Part shown: positions 7,444-14,404 of the stretch, piece after piece
Numbering within the stretch: the stretch's first letter is position 1
How the letters are laid out: the number at the start of each line of letters is the position of its first letter
Assembly (NCBI GenBank): GCA_900316105.1
Contig: ONBR01000006.1
Location: 62,001 to 126,000, forward strand
DNA: 64,000 bases
Reading direction: 5' to 3'
Origin: an uncultured Olsenella sp.
GTDB lineage: Bacteria > Actinomycetota > Coriobacteriia > Coriobacteriales > Atopobiaceae
Program-made: the position numbers and the translations under genes
The notes under the pieces: model-generated
Told to the model about the DNA's origin: nothing
Databases searched by the model: none
Seen by the model: the letters and a program-made list of their open reading frames with translations, nothing else

Positions 7444-8727
7444 ATGGCAGAAGAAGTGAACTATTACCCCATGTGGGAGAGCCTGGGCATAGACACCCAG
7501 TCCCATGATGCCCTGCTGGGCGCCGTGGGCCAGATGTACGGTGACATGTTCCTGACCCAGGAGAACCGTCCCAAGGCATGCGACTACCTGAACGTCTTTG
7601 CCACCAACCTCCACTCAGGCGAGATCAAGGAGAAGCTGGACGCCAAGGAGTCGGGCAAGGCAAAGAAGATCATCGGCTCCTTCTGCCTCTACGTGCCCGA
7701 GGAGATTGTAACCGCCGCCGGCGGCATCGCCGTGGGCCTCTGTGCCGGTGCCGACTTTGCCCCCACCGAGGTGGAGAAGCACCTGCCCCGCAACACCTGC
7801 CCCCTGATCAAGGGCTTCACCGGCTTCAAGCTGGGCAAGGTCTGCCCCTACATCGAGAGCTCCGACCTGGTCATCGGCGAGAATACCTGCGATGGAAAGA
7901 AGAAGGCCTACGAGTTCTTTGGCACGCAGAAGCCCATGTACATCATGGACGTGCCCCACGTCCGCACCGACGAGACCAAGCAGATGTGGCGCAACGAAAT
8001 CCATCGCCTGGCAGAGCGCCTGGAGCAAGAGACCGGCCAGAAGATCACCGCCGACTCCCTGCACGAGGGCATCAAGATGGCCAACGACAAGCGTCGCGCC
8101 CTCCAGCGCCTCTATCATGCCCGTGCCTTTGACCCAGCGCCCATCTCAGGTCTGGACAGCCTCCTCACCGTGCAGGCGGCCTTCATGGACGACTCCGTCC
8201 GACTGACCAAGGCCATCAACGACATGGCTGCCGAGTGCGAGCAGCGCGGTGCCGCAGGCGAGGGCGTCGCCCCCAAGGGTGCCAAGCGCATTCTTTACAC
8301 CGGCACCCCCATGGCAGTGCCCAACTGGAAGCTCTTCAACATCATCGAAAAGGCCGGTGGCGTCGTGGTCGGCGAGGAGTGCTGCACGGGCTCCCGCTAC
8401 TACAAGGACCTGGTGGACGAGTCCGGCCAGACTGTAGACGAGATGCTGGACAACATCGCTGACCGCTACTTCAACATCCAGTGCGCCATCTTTACCCCCA
8501 ACAAGGGCCGCGAGGAGGACGTCATCCGCATGGCCAAGGAGCAGCATGCCGACGGCATCATCGACTGCTCGCTGCAGTTCTGCACCATCTACGAGATGGA
8601 AGCCTTTGGCATGGAGGCTGCTGCCGACGAGGCGGGCATCCCCTACATGCACATCACGACCGACTACTCCACCGAGGACGCTGGCCAGCTCAAGACCCGC
8701 ATCGAGGCCTTCCTGGAGATGATCTAG
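7444..8727 (+). CDS. Single-subunit 2-hydroxyacyl-CoA dehydratase family protein, probable double-cubane cluster protein
   Basis: A 427-residue member of the HgdB/FldB iron-sulphur superfamily. The ATG at 7444 follows GGAGAGGAG. Cysteines suited to cluster binding are C119 (NTCP), C134 (KVCPY), C149 (ENTCDG), C313-C314 (EECCTGSRYY), C347, C375 and C380. Classical dehydratases need two homologous subunits plus CoA-transferase genes; neither is adjacent. A single such subunit paired only with an activase is the arrangement of the double-cubane cluster proteins (E. coli YjiM/YjiL type; Carboxydothermus DCCP), which reduce small molecules at an [8Fe-9S] site. Assignment to that group is an inference from gene context and the cysteine-pair motif. 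A dehydratase with distant partners remains possible. Confidence 0.8.
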   Translation: MAEEVNYYPMWESLGIDTQSHDALLGAVGQMYGDMFLTQENRPKACDYLNVFATNLHSGEIKEKLDAKESGKAKKIIGSFCLYVPEEIVTAAGGIAVGLCAGADFAPTEVEKHLPRNTCPLIKGFTGFKLGKVCPYIESSDLVIGENTCDGKKKAYEFFGTQKPMYIMDVPHVRTDETKQMWRNEIHRLAERLEQETGQKITADSLHEGIKMANDKRRALQRLYHARAFDPAPISGLDSLLTVQAAFMDDSVRLTKAINDMAAECEQRGAAGEGVAPKGAKRILYTGTPMAVPNWKLFNIIEKAGGVVVGEECCTGSRYYKDLVDESGQTVDEMLDNIADRYFNIQCAIFTPNKGREEDVIRMAKEQHADGIIDCSLQFCTIYEMEAFGMEAAADEAGIPYMHITTDYSTEDAGQLKTRIEAFLEMI

Positions 8728-8734
8728 GGACAGT

Positions 8735-8830
8735 GTGACAATATCCAAAAGGAAGCACCCCCTTTGGATGACAAAAGTGCCAGGCGCTACTGTCACATTT
8801 TGGGACAGTAGCGCCTGGCGCCATTGTCAC
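8735..8830. repeat. Composite palindromic repeat (family A with a second module)
   Basis: 8735-8768 holds ATCCAAAAGG and CCTTTGGAT arms, and 8769-8830 is a full family A element with TGACA, GTGCCAGGCGC, TGTCACATTTTGGGAC, GCGCCTGGCGC and TTGTCAC. It sits between converging genes and may also serve as their terminator. Confidence 0.8.
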
Positions 8831-8831
8831 A

Positions 8832-9950
8832 CTATCGGTGGAAGTGGCTGCGAATACGCAGGTAGACCGTGTGAACGTTGTCGCGGTCGTCGGTCGAGCG
8901 CAGGGTGGCCAGGGGCGCCGCCAGCGCCGTGGGGATAAAGAACTCCACCGCGCGCCAGACCACATAGCCCGCTGCCAGGGCCTCGCCAAAGAGAGGGGCA
9001 TACATGAAGGCAAAGCCCGCCTCGGCTCCGCCTGTGCCGCCCGGCAGGGGGATGGCCGAGGTCAAAAGCTCCAGCATGGAACCCGCGGCCATGCAGGTCA
9101 GGAAGTCCGCATCCATGTGGAAGGCATGGATGACGAACCAGGAGAGCGAGTAGAGGCAGGCCAGCTGCAACATCGTCACCAGCAGGGTCATCAGCATGCC
9201 ACGCCAGTTGCGGAAGGCACCACGAAAGCCCTTCGCAAACTCCTGGACCTCGTTGATGGCCATGTCATCCCAGCGGCCACGATGGTCCTCTCGAAGCCAG
9301 CCATGGCGCACCAGGAAGTTGATGAACCACTCGCCCACGCGGGTCACGATGCCGGGGGCCAGGCAGACGAACATGATGGCCGAGAGCTCCACGACCTTGA
9401 AGCCAAAGAGCACCACGCCGATGAACATGAGGTTGCCGTACAAGTCCAGGAAGAAGTTCAGCCTGAGCCCCAGCATGATCGCCGCAAAGAGGGCCTCGGC
9501 AAACTCGTAGACCACGAAGCGCGTGTACTGGACGGCGCCTGCGTCGCCCACGGAAAGGCCAGCCGCAGTCAGGCGCACAATCTGCGCTGGCGCCCCGCCC
9601 AAGCCGTTGGGTGTCAGATTGGAAAAGAAGAGACCCGCTGACTCCACGCTCATGAGGTCGCGGATGCCCAGGGGAGTCTCTGGATCCCTTGCCACGGGCA
9701 GGACATAGGCCAGCACGCCAAAGACGTAGTAGACACCATACATGCCAATGCCCAAGAGGACCCAACGCACGTCCACGCCGGCCATGGCCTCCAGAAAGGT
9801 GCCGATCTTTCCAGAGAGCACCAGGTAGGCCAGGAAGACGAGGACGACGACCTCGATGAAGATGATGCCACCGCGCGCGGCGCCAAAGCCGTTGTCGTCC
9901 TTTTGGTTGTCGTGCTCCGTCATGGCAACCTCTGAGGGTGCGTCCGTCAT
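8832..9950 (-). CDS. Lysylphosphatidylglycerol synthase transmembrane-domain (UPF0104/YbhN-like) protein
   Basis: A 372-residue polytopic membrane protein of the TIGR00374/LPG_synthase_TM family, without the C-terminal aminoacyl-transferase domain of MprF. About eight hydrophobic helices are visible, beginning GIIFIEVVVLVFLAYLVLSG. The family signature NGLGGAPAQIVRL occurs near residue 118, and IPLPGGTGGAEAGFAFMY near residue 305. Members are thought to move lipids or polyprenyl-linked sugars across the membrane; no specific substrate can be read here. Two starts are possible, 9950 with GAGG eight bases upstream and 9923 with GAGGT four bases upstream; the first is kept. Confidence 0.85.
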   Translation of the reverse strand: MTDAPSEVAMTEHDNQKDDNGFGAARGGIIFIEVVVLVFLAYLVLSGKIGTFLEAMAGVDVRWVLLGIGMYGVYYVFGVLAYVLPVARDPETPLGIRDLMSVESAGLFFSNLTPNGLGGAPAQIVRLTAAGLSVGDAGAVQYTRFVVYEFAEALFAAIMLGLRLNFFLDLYGNLMFIGVVLFGFKVVELSAIMFVCLAPGIVTRVGEWFINFLVRHGWLREDHRGRWDDMAINEVQEFAKGFRGAFRNWRGMLMTLLVTMLQLACLYSLSWFVIHAFHMDADFLTCMAAGSMLELLTSAIPLPGGTGGAEAGFAFMYAPLFGEALAAGYVVWRAVEFFIPTALAAPLATLRSTDDRDNVHTVYLRIRSHFHR

Positions 9951-9992
9951 GCGATAAACCTCGGTGTTCCTGTACTACCTGCAGATACTATC

Positions 9993-10028
9993 GAAAAAAG
10001 CCTCATGCACCTTACGGCAATGAGGCTT
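9993..10028 (-). terminator. Orphan Rho-independent terminator
   Basis: Read on the minus strand, AGCCTCAT (10027-10020) pairs with ATGAGGCT (10006-9999) and is followed by TTTTTTC. The nearest upstream minus-strand gene, hsp20, already has its own terminator at 10234-10264. A small RNA or a small remnant may end here. Confidence 0.6.
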
Positions 10029-10165
10029 CTATCTGCGCGTCAAGCGCAAAACTCCAGATAGACAGCATGTCGTCCCGTCACCGGAGCGGACTTGGCGCCA
10101 GCCGCCAGTCCCGGACTCACAGCTTGCGCTTCCTCATCTTTGACTCAAGGATGCCGTTGACGATT

Positions 10166-10230
10166 GTGACAAATGCCCCAGGGGTGAATGTCCCGCTTTG
10201 GGATGCTCACCCCTGGGGCATTTGTCGCAC
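10166..10230. repeat. Palindromic repeat family A, CCCCAGGGG subfamily
   Basis: Same architecture as the 2355 copy but with core GCCCCAGGGGTGA and CTCACCCCTGGGGC, joined by ATGTCCCGCTTTGGGATG. Related copies are at 34266-34328 and, as a half copy, 50764-50791. Confidence 0.8.
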
Positions 10231-10233
10231 TCA

Positions 10234-10264
10234 CAAAAAACGGGCACCGCTCTTGCGATGCCCG
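10234..10264 (-). terminator. Rho-independent terminator of hsp20
   Basis: On the minus strand CGGGCATCGC (10264 downward) pairs with GCGGTGCCCG around an AAGA loop and is followed by TTTTTTG. Confidence 0.85.
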
Positions 10265-10300
10265 CCTGGCTACGCATGCCTCCGAGTCGCTGGATGCATG

Positions 10301-10726
10301 CTAGTCGATGGTGATCTTCGTCACGTTGTTGGTCTCCTGCTGCTTGGGGACGTTCACCGTCAGGACGCCACCGTCGAGCTTTGCGGTAAGGCCGGTGGTG
10401 GATGCGTCCTTCAGATAGAAGCCGCGGGTGGCCTGCCACTCGGAGGTCTCCTTGTGGATGAAGTTCTTTGCCTTCTTCTCGTCGGACTCCTTCTTGTCCA
10501 CGGAGATGGACAGACGGCCCTCATTGAGCTCAACGTCCACCTGATCCTTGGTGACGCCAGGAAGCTCGGCAGAGACCACGTACTTGTCACCCGCGTCCTC
10601 GACGTCCACATCGAAGCCGCCCTCAGCAGACAGGGTGGTGAAGGGCTTCATAAAGAAGTCGTCAAAGGGATCGAAAGCCCTGCTCAGTGCCCTTGCGTAA
10701 CGATCATACGGAACCATGTTCGTCAT
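10301..10726 (-). CDS. hsp20: Small heat-shock protein, Hsp20/alpha-crystallin family
   Basis: A 141-residue ATP-independent chaperone that holds unfolding proteins. Start is the ATG at 10726, eight bases after AAGGAG; the upstream GTG at 10735 overlaps that site. The N-terminal arm carries RAFDPFDDFFMKPF. The alpha-crystallin domain runs from about residue 38 (FDVDVEDAGDKYVVSAELPGV) to the closing strand, with the signature block GGVLTVNVPK at about residues 117-126. A C-terminal extension with ITID follows. Its upstream region carries the same AATCTAAGT element as dnaK and clpB, so heat-shock control is likely. It is monocistronic with its own terminator. Confidence 0.95.
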   Translation of the reverse strand: MTNMVPYDRYARALSRAFDPFDDFFMKPFTTLSAEGGFDVDVEDAGDKYVVSAELPGVTKDQVDVELNEGRLSISVDKKESDEKKAKNFIHKETSEWQATRGFYLKDASTTGLTAKLDGGVLTVNVPKQQETNNVTKITID

Positions 10727-10999
10727 AATGCTCACTCCTTTTAGCTCGCTGGCGCCCTGGTATGTGCGCCTCTGTTTTCGCTTATATATGTTCCCTTGGG
10801 GGGAGCGAGTTATACGTATTCACAAAGAATTTCTTAGCATTCTTTGCTCATGTAATCTAAGTGTGTGTATATAAGATATTGGTTATTCTCAGATTAGTGG
10901 CCTGATAATGCAAAATTCTCTCCAACAAAGTCCACGCCTGCTTAGCTGGGCTATCATTGTTCTGTATGCGAGCGCACACATCACGCTCGACACGATAGG
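10727..10999. promoter_or_regulatory. hsp20 promoter region with heat-shock element and inverted repeat
   Basis: Two elements are visible. AATCTAAGTGTGTGTATATA begins at 10854 and matches the element found upstream of clpB (17154) and dnaK (21995). CAAAGAAT (10823-10830) and ATTCTTTG (10839-10846) form an eight-base inverted repeat closer to the gene. The region also serves the divergent gene at 11000. Confidence 0.5.
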
Positions 11000-11794
11000 A
11001 TGTCTGACGTTTTCGGGGGAAGCATGAGCGAAGACGAGTTTGACAAGACGCACGAGCCCCTTGCGAGGCCGCAGGACTATTCGTCTTCGGACGAAGAGGC
11101 CCAGCGTTACGATGGCGAGCTCCCCATGGACTCCATCGGCGCCAGTGGCGCCCTTGGCGCGACGGGCGCCATGGGCACCCAGGGCTCGGCTGGCCCGCTT
11201 CCCCGCCATGCCGCACGACAGCCCCTTCCCCAGCAGAGCGAGATTGCCGCAGCAGATACGCGCGCTGCCGAGAACCCCGAGTACGCTGGTTACGGCGACC
11301 GCTATGAGGAAGGCGCCCGCTACGTAGAGGCAGAGCCCCACTATGCCCGCCCCGCCAGCCAGGAGAGCTACTACGACGAGGCTCCCCGCATCGAGCAGCA
11401 GCTTGACGCCGAGGGCAATCCCATCGAGGTCACCCGCTCGCGCGTCCAGCCCAACTTCGTACGTCAGCGCACCCCGCATCGCACCCAGGAAGCCATCGAT
11501 GATCTGGCTCAGGACGGTGCCTCACTGGGCGAATACACGCACGACTCAAACATCTCCGTGCGCGGTGGCGCCTTCTCCGGCAGGTCCTATCGCAGGGCCC
11601 GCTCCGGCATGGGCCAGGTGCGTGGCCAGGGCAACCGCTACAGCCAGTACCTGGAGATTCCCAAGGGCAAGCGCACGATCTTCGTGACGCAACAGCGTCT
11701 GAAGCGCCGCCAGTCCCTGATGTCCACCATTGGCATCATCGTCCTCATCCTGGCCGCGGTCCTCATCATCTGGGTCCTGGTCAGCTCACTCTAG
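11000..11794 (+). CDS. Tail-anchored membrane protein of unknown function
   Basis: A 264-residue protein with no recognised enzymatic domain. The first 120 residues are of low complexity, with an ASGALGATGAMGTQGSAG stretch and Tyr/Glu/Pro-rich segments. A more ordered basic part near residues 150-230 contains NISVRGGAFSGRSYRRARSGM and a KGKRTIFVTQQRLKRRQ segment. One hydrophobic helix, about residues 240-262, ends the protein (IGIIVLILAAVLIIWVLVSSL), so it should be anchored by its C-terminus with the rest in the cytoplasm. The ATG at 11024 (MSEDEFD) is an alternative start behind GGGGGA. It lies divergent to hsp20 and ends in a strong hairpin. Confidence 0.65.
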   Translation: MSDVFGGSMSEDEFDKTHEPLARPQDYSSSDEEAQRYDGELPMDSIGASGALGATGAMGTQGSAGPLPRHAARQPLPQQSEIAAADTRAAENPEYAGYGDRYEEGARYVEAEPHYARPASQESYYDEAPRIEQQLDAEGNPIEVTRSRVQPNFVRQRTPHRTQEAIDDLAQDGASLGEYTHDSNISVRGGAFSGRSYRRARSGMGQVRGQGNRYSQYLEIPKGKRTIFVTQQRLKRRQSLMSTIGIIVLILAAVLIIWVLVSSL

Positions 11795-11817
11795 TCTGTG
11801 CCGCCATTGACAGAACA

Positions 11818-11869
11818 AGGGGCGTCGCATCCTGGTCGGCTCAAGGCCGAGTCAGGATGCGACGCCCCT
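11818..11869. terminator. Strong bidirectional hairpin
   Basis: A perfect 17-base stem, AGGGGCGTCGCATCCTG (11818-11834) with its complement at 11853-11869, and an inner GTCGGCTC/GGCCGAGT pairing. It separates two converging genes. There is no long T-run, so termination is inferred from position. Confidence 0.65.
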
Positions 11870-11903
11870 CTGCGTTTCGCGAAGATGCCGGCTTAGCGGG
11901 AGA

Positions 11904-12137
11904 CTAGCTCCAAGGGTCCCGCTCAAAGAGGGGCTCTGGTCTGGCGGGACGGTCCGAATAGGGATCGTAGCCGTCATCGTCCTCATTCTCCGCACGCAGA
12001 TAGGCGGACTTTTGCCTGGCTTGCTTGGTCGATTTGGCGGGCTTTGCGGACTGTCTTGCTGCACGGCTGGCATTCGCAGCCGCCTCAGGGTCAGCCGCCC
12101 TTGAGGCGGAAGCCTTCTTCTCTTCCTCCAAGGTCAT
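11904..12137 (-). CDS. Small hypothetical protein coupled to the PASTA gene
   Basis: A 77-residue polar protein beginning MTLEEEKKASASRAAD, with an Ala/Lys/Arg-rich centre and an acidic, Pro/Tyr-rich end (DDDGYDPYSDRPARPEP). No domain is recognised. Its start lies 12 bases after the stop of the PASTA gene, with GGAAGTGGGAGG upstream, so it should be translated from the same message. The tail composition resembles disordered adaptor segments; function unknown. Confidence 0.55.
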   Translation of the reverse strand: MTLEEEKKASASRAADPEAAANASRAARQSAKPAKSTKQARQKSAYLRAENEDDDGYDPYSDRPARPEPLFERDPWS

Positions 12138-12148
12138 CCTCCCACTTC

Positions 12149-14245
12149 CTACTGGGCGTAGACGTCAGAGTACGCCACCATGCTGCAGACACTGCCGTCA
12201 AAGCCCGTCAGATCCACTCCGTCGTAGAGGGCCTTGGGCGCTACCGTTGCCGTAGCTCGCGTGCCGCCACCCTCGTTGGCTATGAGCACCGTCCAGTAAT
12301 AGCCATTCTCCTCGCCATAGGCGCAGGTGAAGGCCGTGCCATTCTTTTGCGCACCCGCTGGCAGGGCGATGGAGTCCTGGTTCACCTTTTGCAGGGGGTC
12401 CTTGAAACCGCAGCGGTCCATGATCGCCTGCAGGGCCCCATCCGAAAGGGTATTCGCGTCAGCCGGCAGGTCCGAGACGGGAATGTCCAAGCGTATACCG
12501 TCGAACTTCTGGCCGCTGGACAGGAAGTCAGTCTCCGCAACGTCCTTCTCGCTGTCGAAGGTATGCGAGTAGGGCTTGGGGCTAAAGACGATCGAGCCCT
12601 TGTTGGTCGAGGCGTAGAGGGCATAGAGCTCGTTGTTCTCGGCGTAGTTGCTCTGGAGATCGAAATCCTGCTTGTCCAGGTAGTTTGCAATGTCCTGTGG
12701 CGAATAGTCGTGGTACTCCAGCAGGTGGTGGTAGTCGATGGGGCCGACCGCCGAGACCTTGAGCGTGATGGTGGCCCCGGCCTCAATCGTCGTCCCCTGC
12801 TTTGGGTCGGTATCCAGAACCTTACCCTTGTCCTGCTTGTCCGTCTTTATGTAGGTCACGTTGACCTTGAAGCCCTGGTCGGTCAGGGACTTGGTCACCT
12901 CTTCCTCCTCCTGACCGACGACGTAGGGCACTGTAAAGGCCTGGGCGATGGTCAGCTTGACCTCCTGGTCGGTGGTAAAGGAACGTCCCTGCTCGGGCTC
13001 GACGCCGATGACCGTACCCGCCGGCTCGCTGGAACCCATATAAGACAGGCTGATCCTACGCGCGCCCATATCGCGCAGAGCCTGTTGGGCATCATCAGAA
13101 GAAAGACCCCTGACCTTGGGAATCACTCGCGACACGCCCACGTGCAGGGTCACGGTGCTGCCCGGGTCGATGCGGGTCCCCTCGGCAGGATCGGTGCTCA
13201 GGACCTTGCCTCCCTCGCCGTCGACGATATCCTCCTGAACCTTCACCTCAAAGCCGTGCTCGCGGATGTTCATGCTGGCGAGTTCCTGCGTTTGGCCAGA
13301 CACCATGGGGACGGACTTTCCTCCCCACAGTTCCATGCGGTAGGTGGCAAAGACAACGACGGCGGCTAGCACCAGCATCAGGACCAAAAAGACTACGACG
13401 GTACGGCGCTTGCTACGGCTCTTTCCCTCGCCGGGCACGCGATCGTAGCGGTCCGGGTCATCCAGGACCGTCCTGTTGTACTTGACCGCCGCTCCAGACT
13501 TGAAACGAGAAAAGACGCCCTCGGGCAGGTCCATGGCGGGAACGGACGCGTCGATGGAATCCAAAATCTGGTCGTCGGACTTTTCGGGCTTGGCCTCCTC
13601 AACGGCGGGGACCATGCGATCGATGAAGGCGTTGATTGCCGAGGGAGCGGGAATGGCTTCCGCGTCGGGCTCGGTAGCGGCACTATCGCCCGCATCGTCG
13701 TCCTCGGCGTCGGGCTCGGTAGCGGCACTATCGCCCGCATCGTCGGGCTCGGCGTCTGGCTCGGCGTCGGAGGGCTCCCCGGAGTTCGTAATTGGCTCCT
13801 CGTCGGAATCGGCATCGAGCTCATCGGCATCCGCATCGTCGGGCTCGGCTTCGGGCTCGGCGTCGGGCTCGTCTTCGAGCTCAGACTCCTTGCCAGTATC
13901 AGACTCCTCCGAGCCCCGGCCAGGCTCGCCCTCACCCTGGTCGGTGTCCTCCTCGGCCTCGGACCCAGCATCCGTCGCGGGCTCGACCTCTGGGGGTTCA
14001 CCCTCCCCTTCCGCGTGGTCCGTCTCCTCCGCCTGGTCGGAATCCGCCTCGACATCGGCCTCAATCGATTCGTCATCCGTCCCAGCCTCGACCGGCCCGG
14101 TATCCCCTGGCGCGGCCTCAGGATCGGCCTCTGACGACTCGAGCTCGGTCTCGTCCTCCGTCGTCACTGACTCAGACAGTTCGTCTCCCGGCTCAGGCCC
14201 CTCGGAAGGAGCGCCCAACTTGGCCTCGTCTATGTCGTCCGCCAT
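12149..14245 (-). CDS. PASTA-domain membrane protein without kinase domain
   Basis: A 698-residue protein. Start ATG at 14245 (MADDIDEAK) follows GGAGGAGC by a good spacing; the frame extends upstream without one. Residues 1 to about 260 are extremely acidic and repetitive, including a 15-residue repeat (DAGDSAATEPDAE type) encoded by a 45-bp duplication near 13662-13750. A basic segment with RSKRR precedes one membrane helix (TVVVFLVLMLVLAAVVVFATY). Outside are three PASTA repeats: VPMVSGQTQE..., VIPKVRGLSSDDA... and VPYVVGQEEEE..., then a C-terminal domain of about 200 residues. PASTA domains bind peptidoglycan fragments, normally on Ser/Thr kinases or PBPs; neither catalytic domain is present here. 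A sensory or cell-wall scaffold role is inferred. Confidence 0.8.
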   Translation of the reverse strand: MADDIDEAKLGAPSEGPEPGDELSESVTTEDETELESSEADPEAAPGDTGPVEAGTDDESIEADVEADSDQAEETDHAEGEGEPPEVEPATDAGSEAEEDTDQGEGEPGRGSEESDTGKESELEDEPDAEPEAEPDDADADELDADSDEEPITNSGEPSDAEPDAEPDDAGDSAATEPDAEDDDAGDSAATEPDAEAIPAPSAINAFIDRMVPAVEEAKPEKSDDQILDSIDASVPAMDLPEGVFSRFKSGAAVKYNRTVLDDPDRYDRVPGEGKSRSKRRTVVVFLVLMLVLAAVVVFATYRMELWGGKSVPMVSGQTQELASMNIREHGFEVKVQEDIVDGEGGKVLSTDPAEGTRIDPGSTVTLHVGVSRVIPKVRGLSSDDAQQALRDMGARRISLSYMGSSEPAGTVIGVEPEQGRSFTTDQEVKLTIAQAFTVPYVVGQEEEEVTKSLTDQGFKVNVTYIKTDKQDKGKVLDTDPKQGTTIEAGATITLKVSAVGPIDYHHLLEYHDYSPQDIANYLDKQDFDLQSNYAENNELYALYASTNKGSIVFSPKPYSHTFDSEKDVAETDFLSSGQKFDGIRLDIPVSDLPADANTLSDGALQAIMDRCGFKDPLQKVNQDSIALPAGAQKNGTAFTCAYGEENGYYWTVLIANEGGGTRATATVAPKALYDGVDLTGFDGSVCSMVAYSDVYAQ

Positions 14246-14336
14246 GGGTAGCTCCTCCCACAAACCAAAACGCCCCTCTTTCCAGAGCCGCATGTAACGT
14301 TTTTTCTAGCACACAGATTAGCACGCCCAGACAAGC

Positions 14337-14370
14337 AGGACGCCGCACCCCCAAAGAAGTGCGGCGTCCT
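14337..14370. terminator. Hairpin after clpB
   Basis: Perfect 12-base arms AGGACGCCGCAC (14337-14348) and GTGCGGCGTCCT (14359-14370). It lies between the clpB stop and the PASTA gene start on the minus strand. The T-run precedes rather than follows the stem on that strand, so its efficiency is uncertain. Confidence 0.55.
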
Positions 14371-14404
14371 GAAAAAACGCCTGTATGAACTGGCCAGACA
14401 TAGG

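Larger units (their letters stand above)
9951..10233. other. Spacer with orphan terminator and a family A-like repeat
   Basis: The stretch holds a minus-strand terminator (9993-10028) that is not directly behind any recognised gene, and the CCCCAGGGG-core repeat at 10166-10230. Between them, a minus-strand segment can be read as ILESKMRKRKL followed by a stop. That could be a gene remnant or chance. Confidence 0.4.

Noticed and set aside
7444-8727. Beta subunit of a classical 2-hydroxyglutaryl-CoA dehydratase
   Set aside because: No alpha subunit, CoA-transferase or decarboxylase gene is nearby; single-subunit context favours the double-cubane group, though this is not proven.
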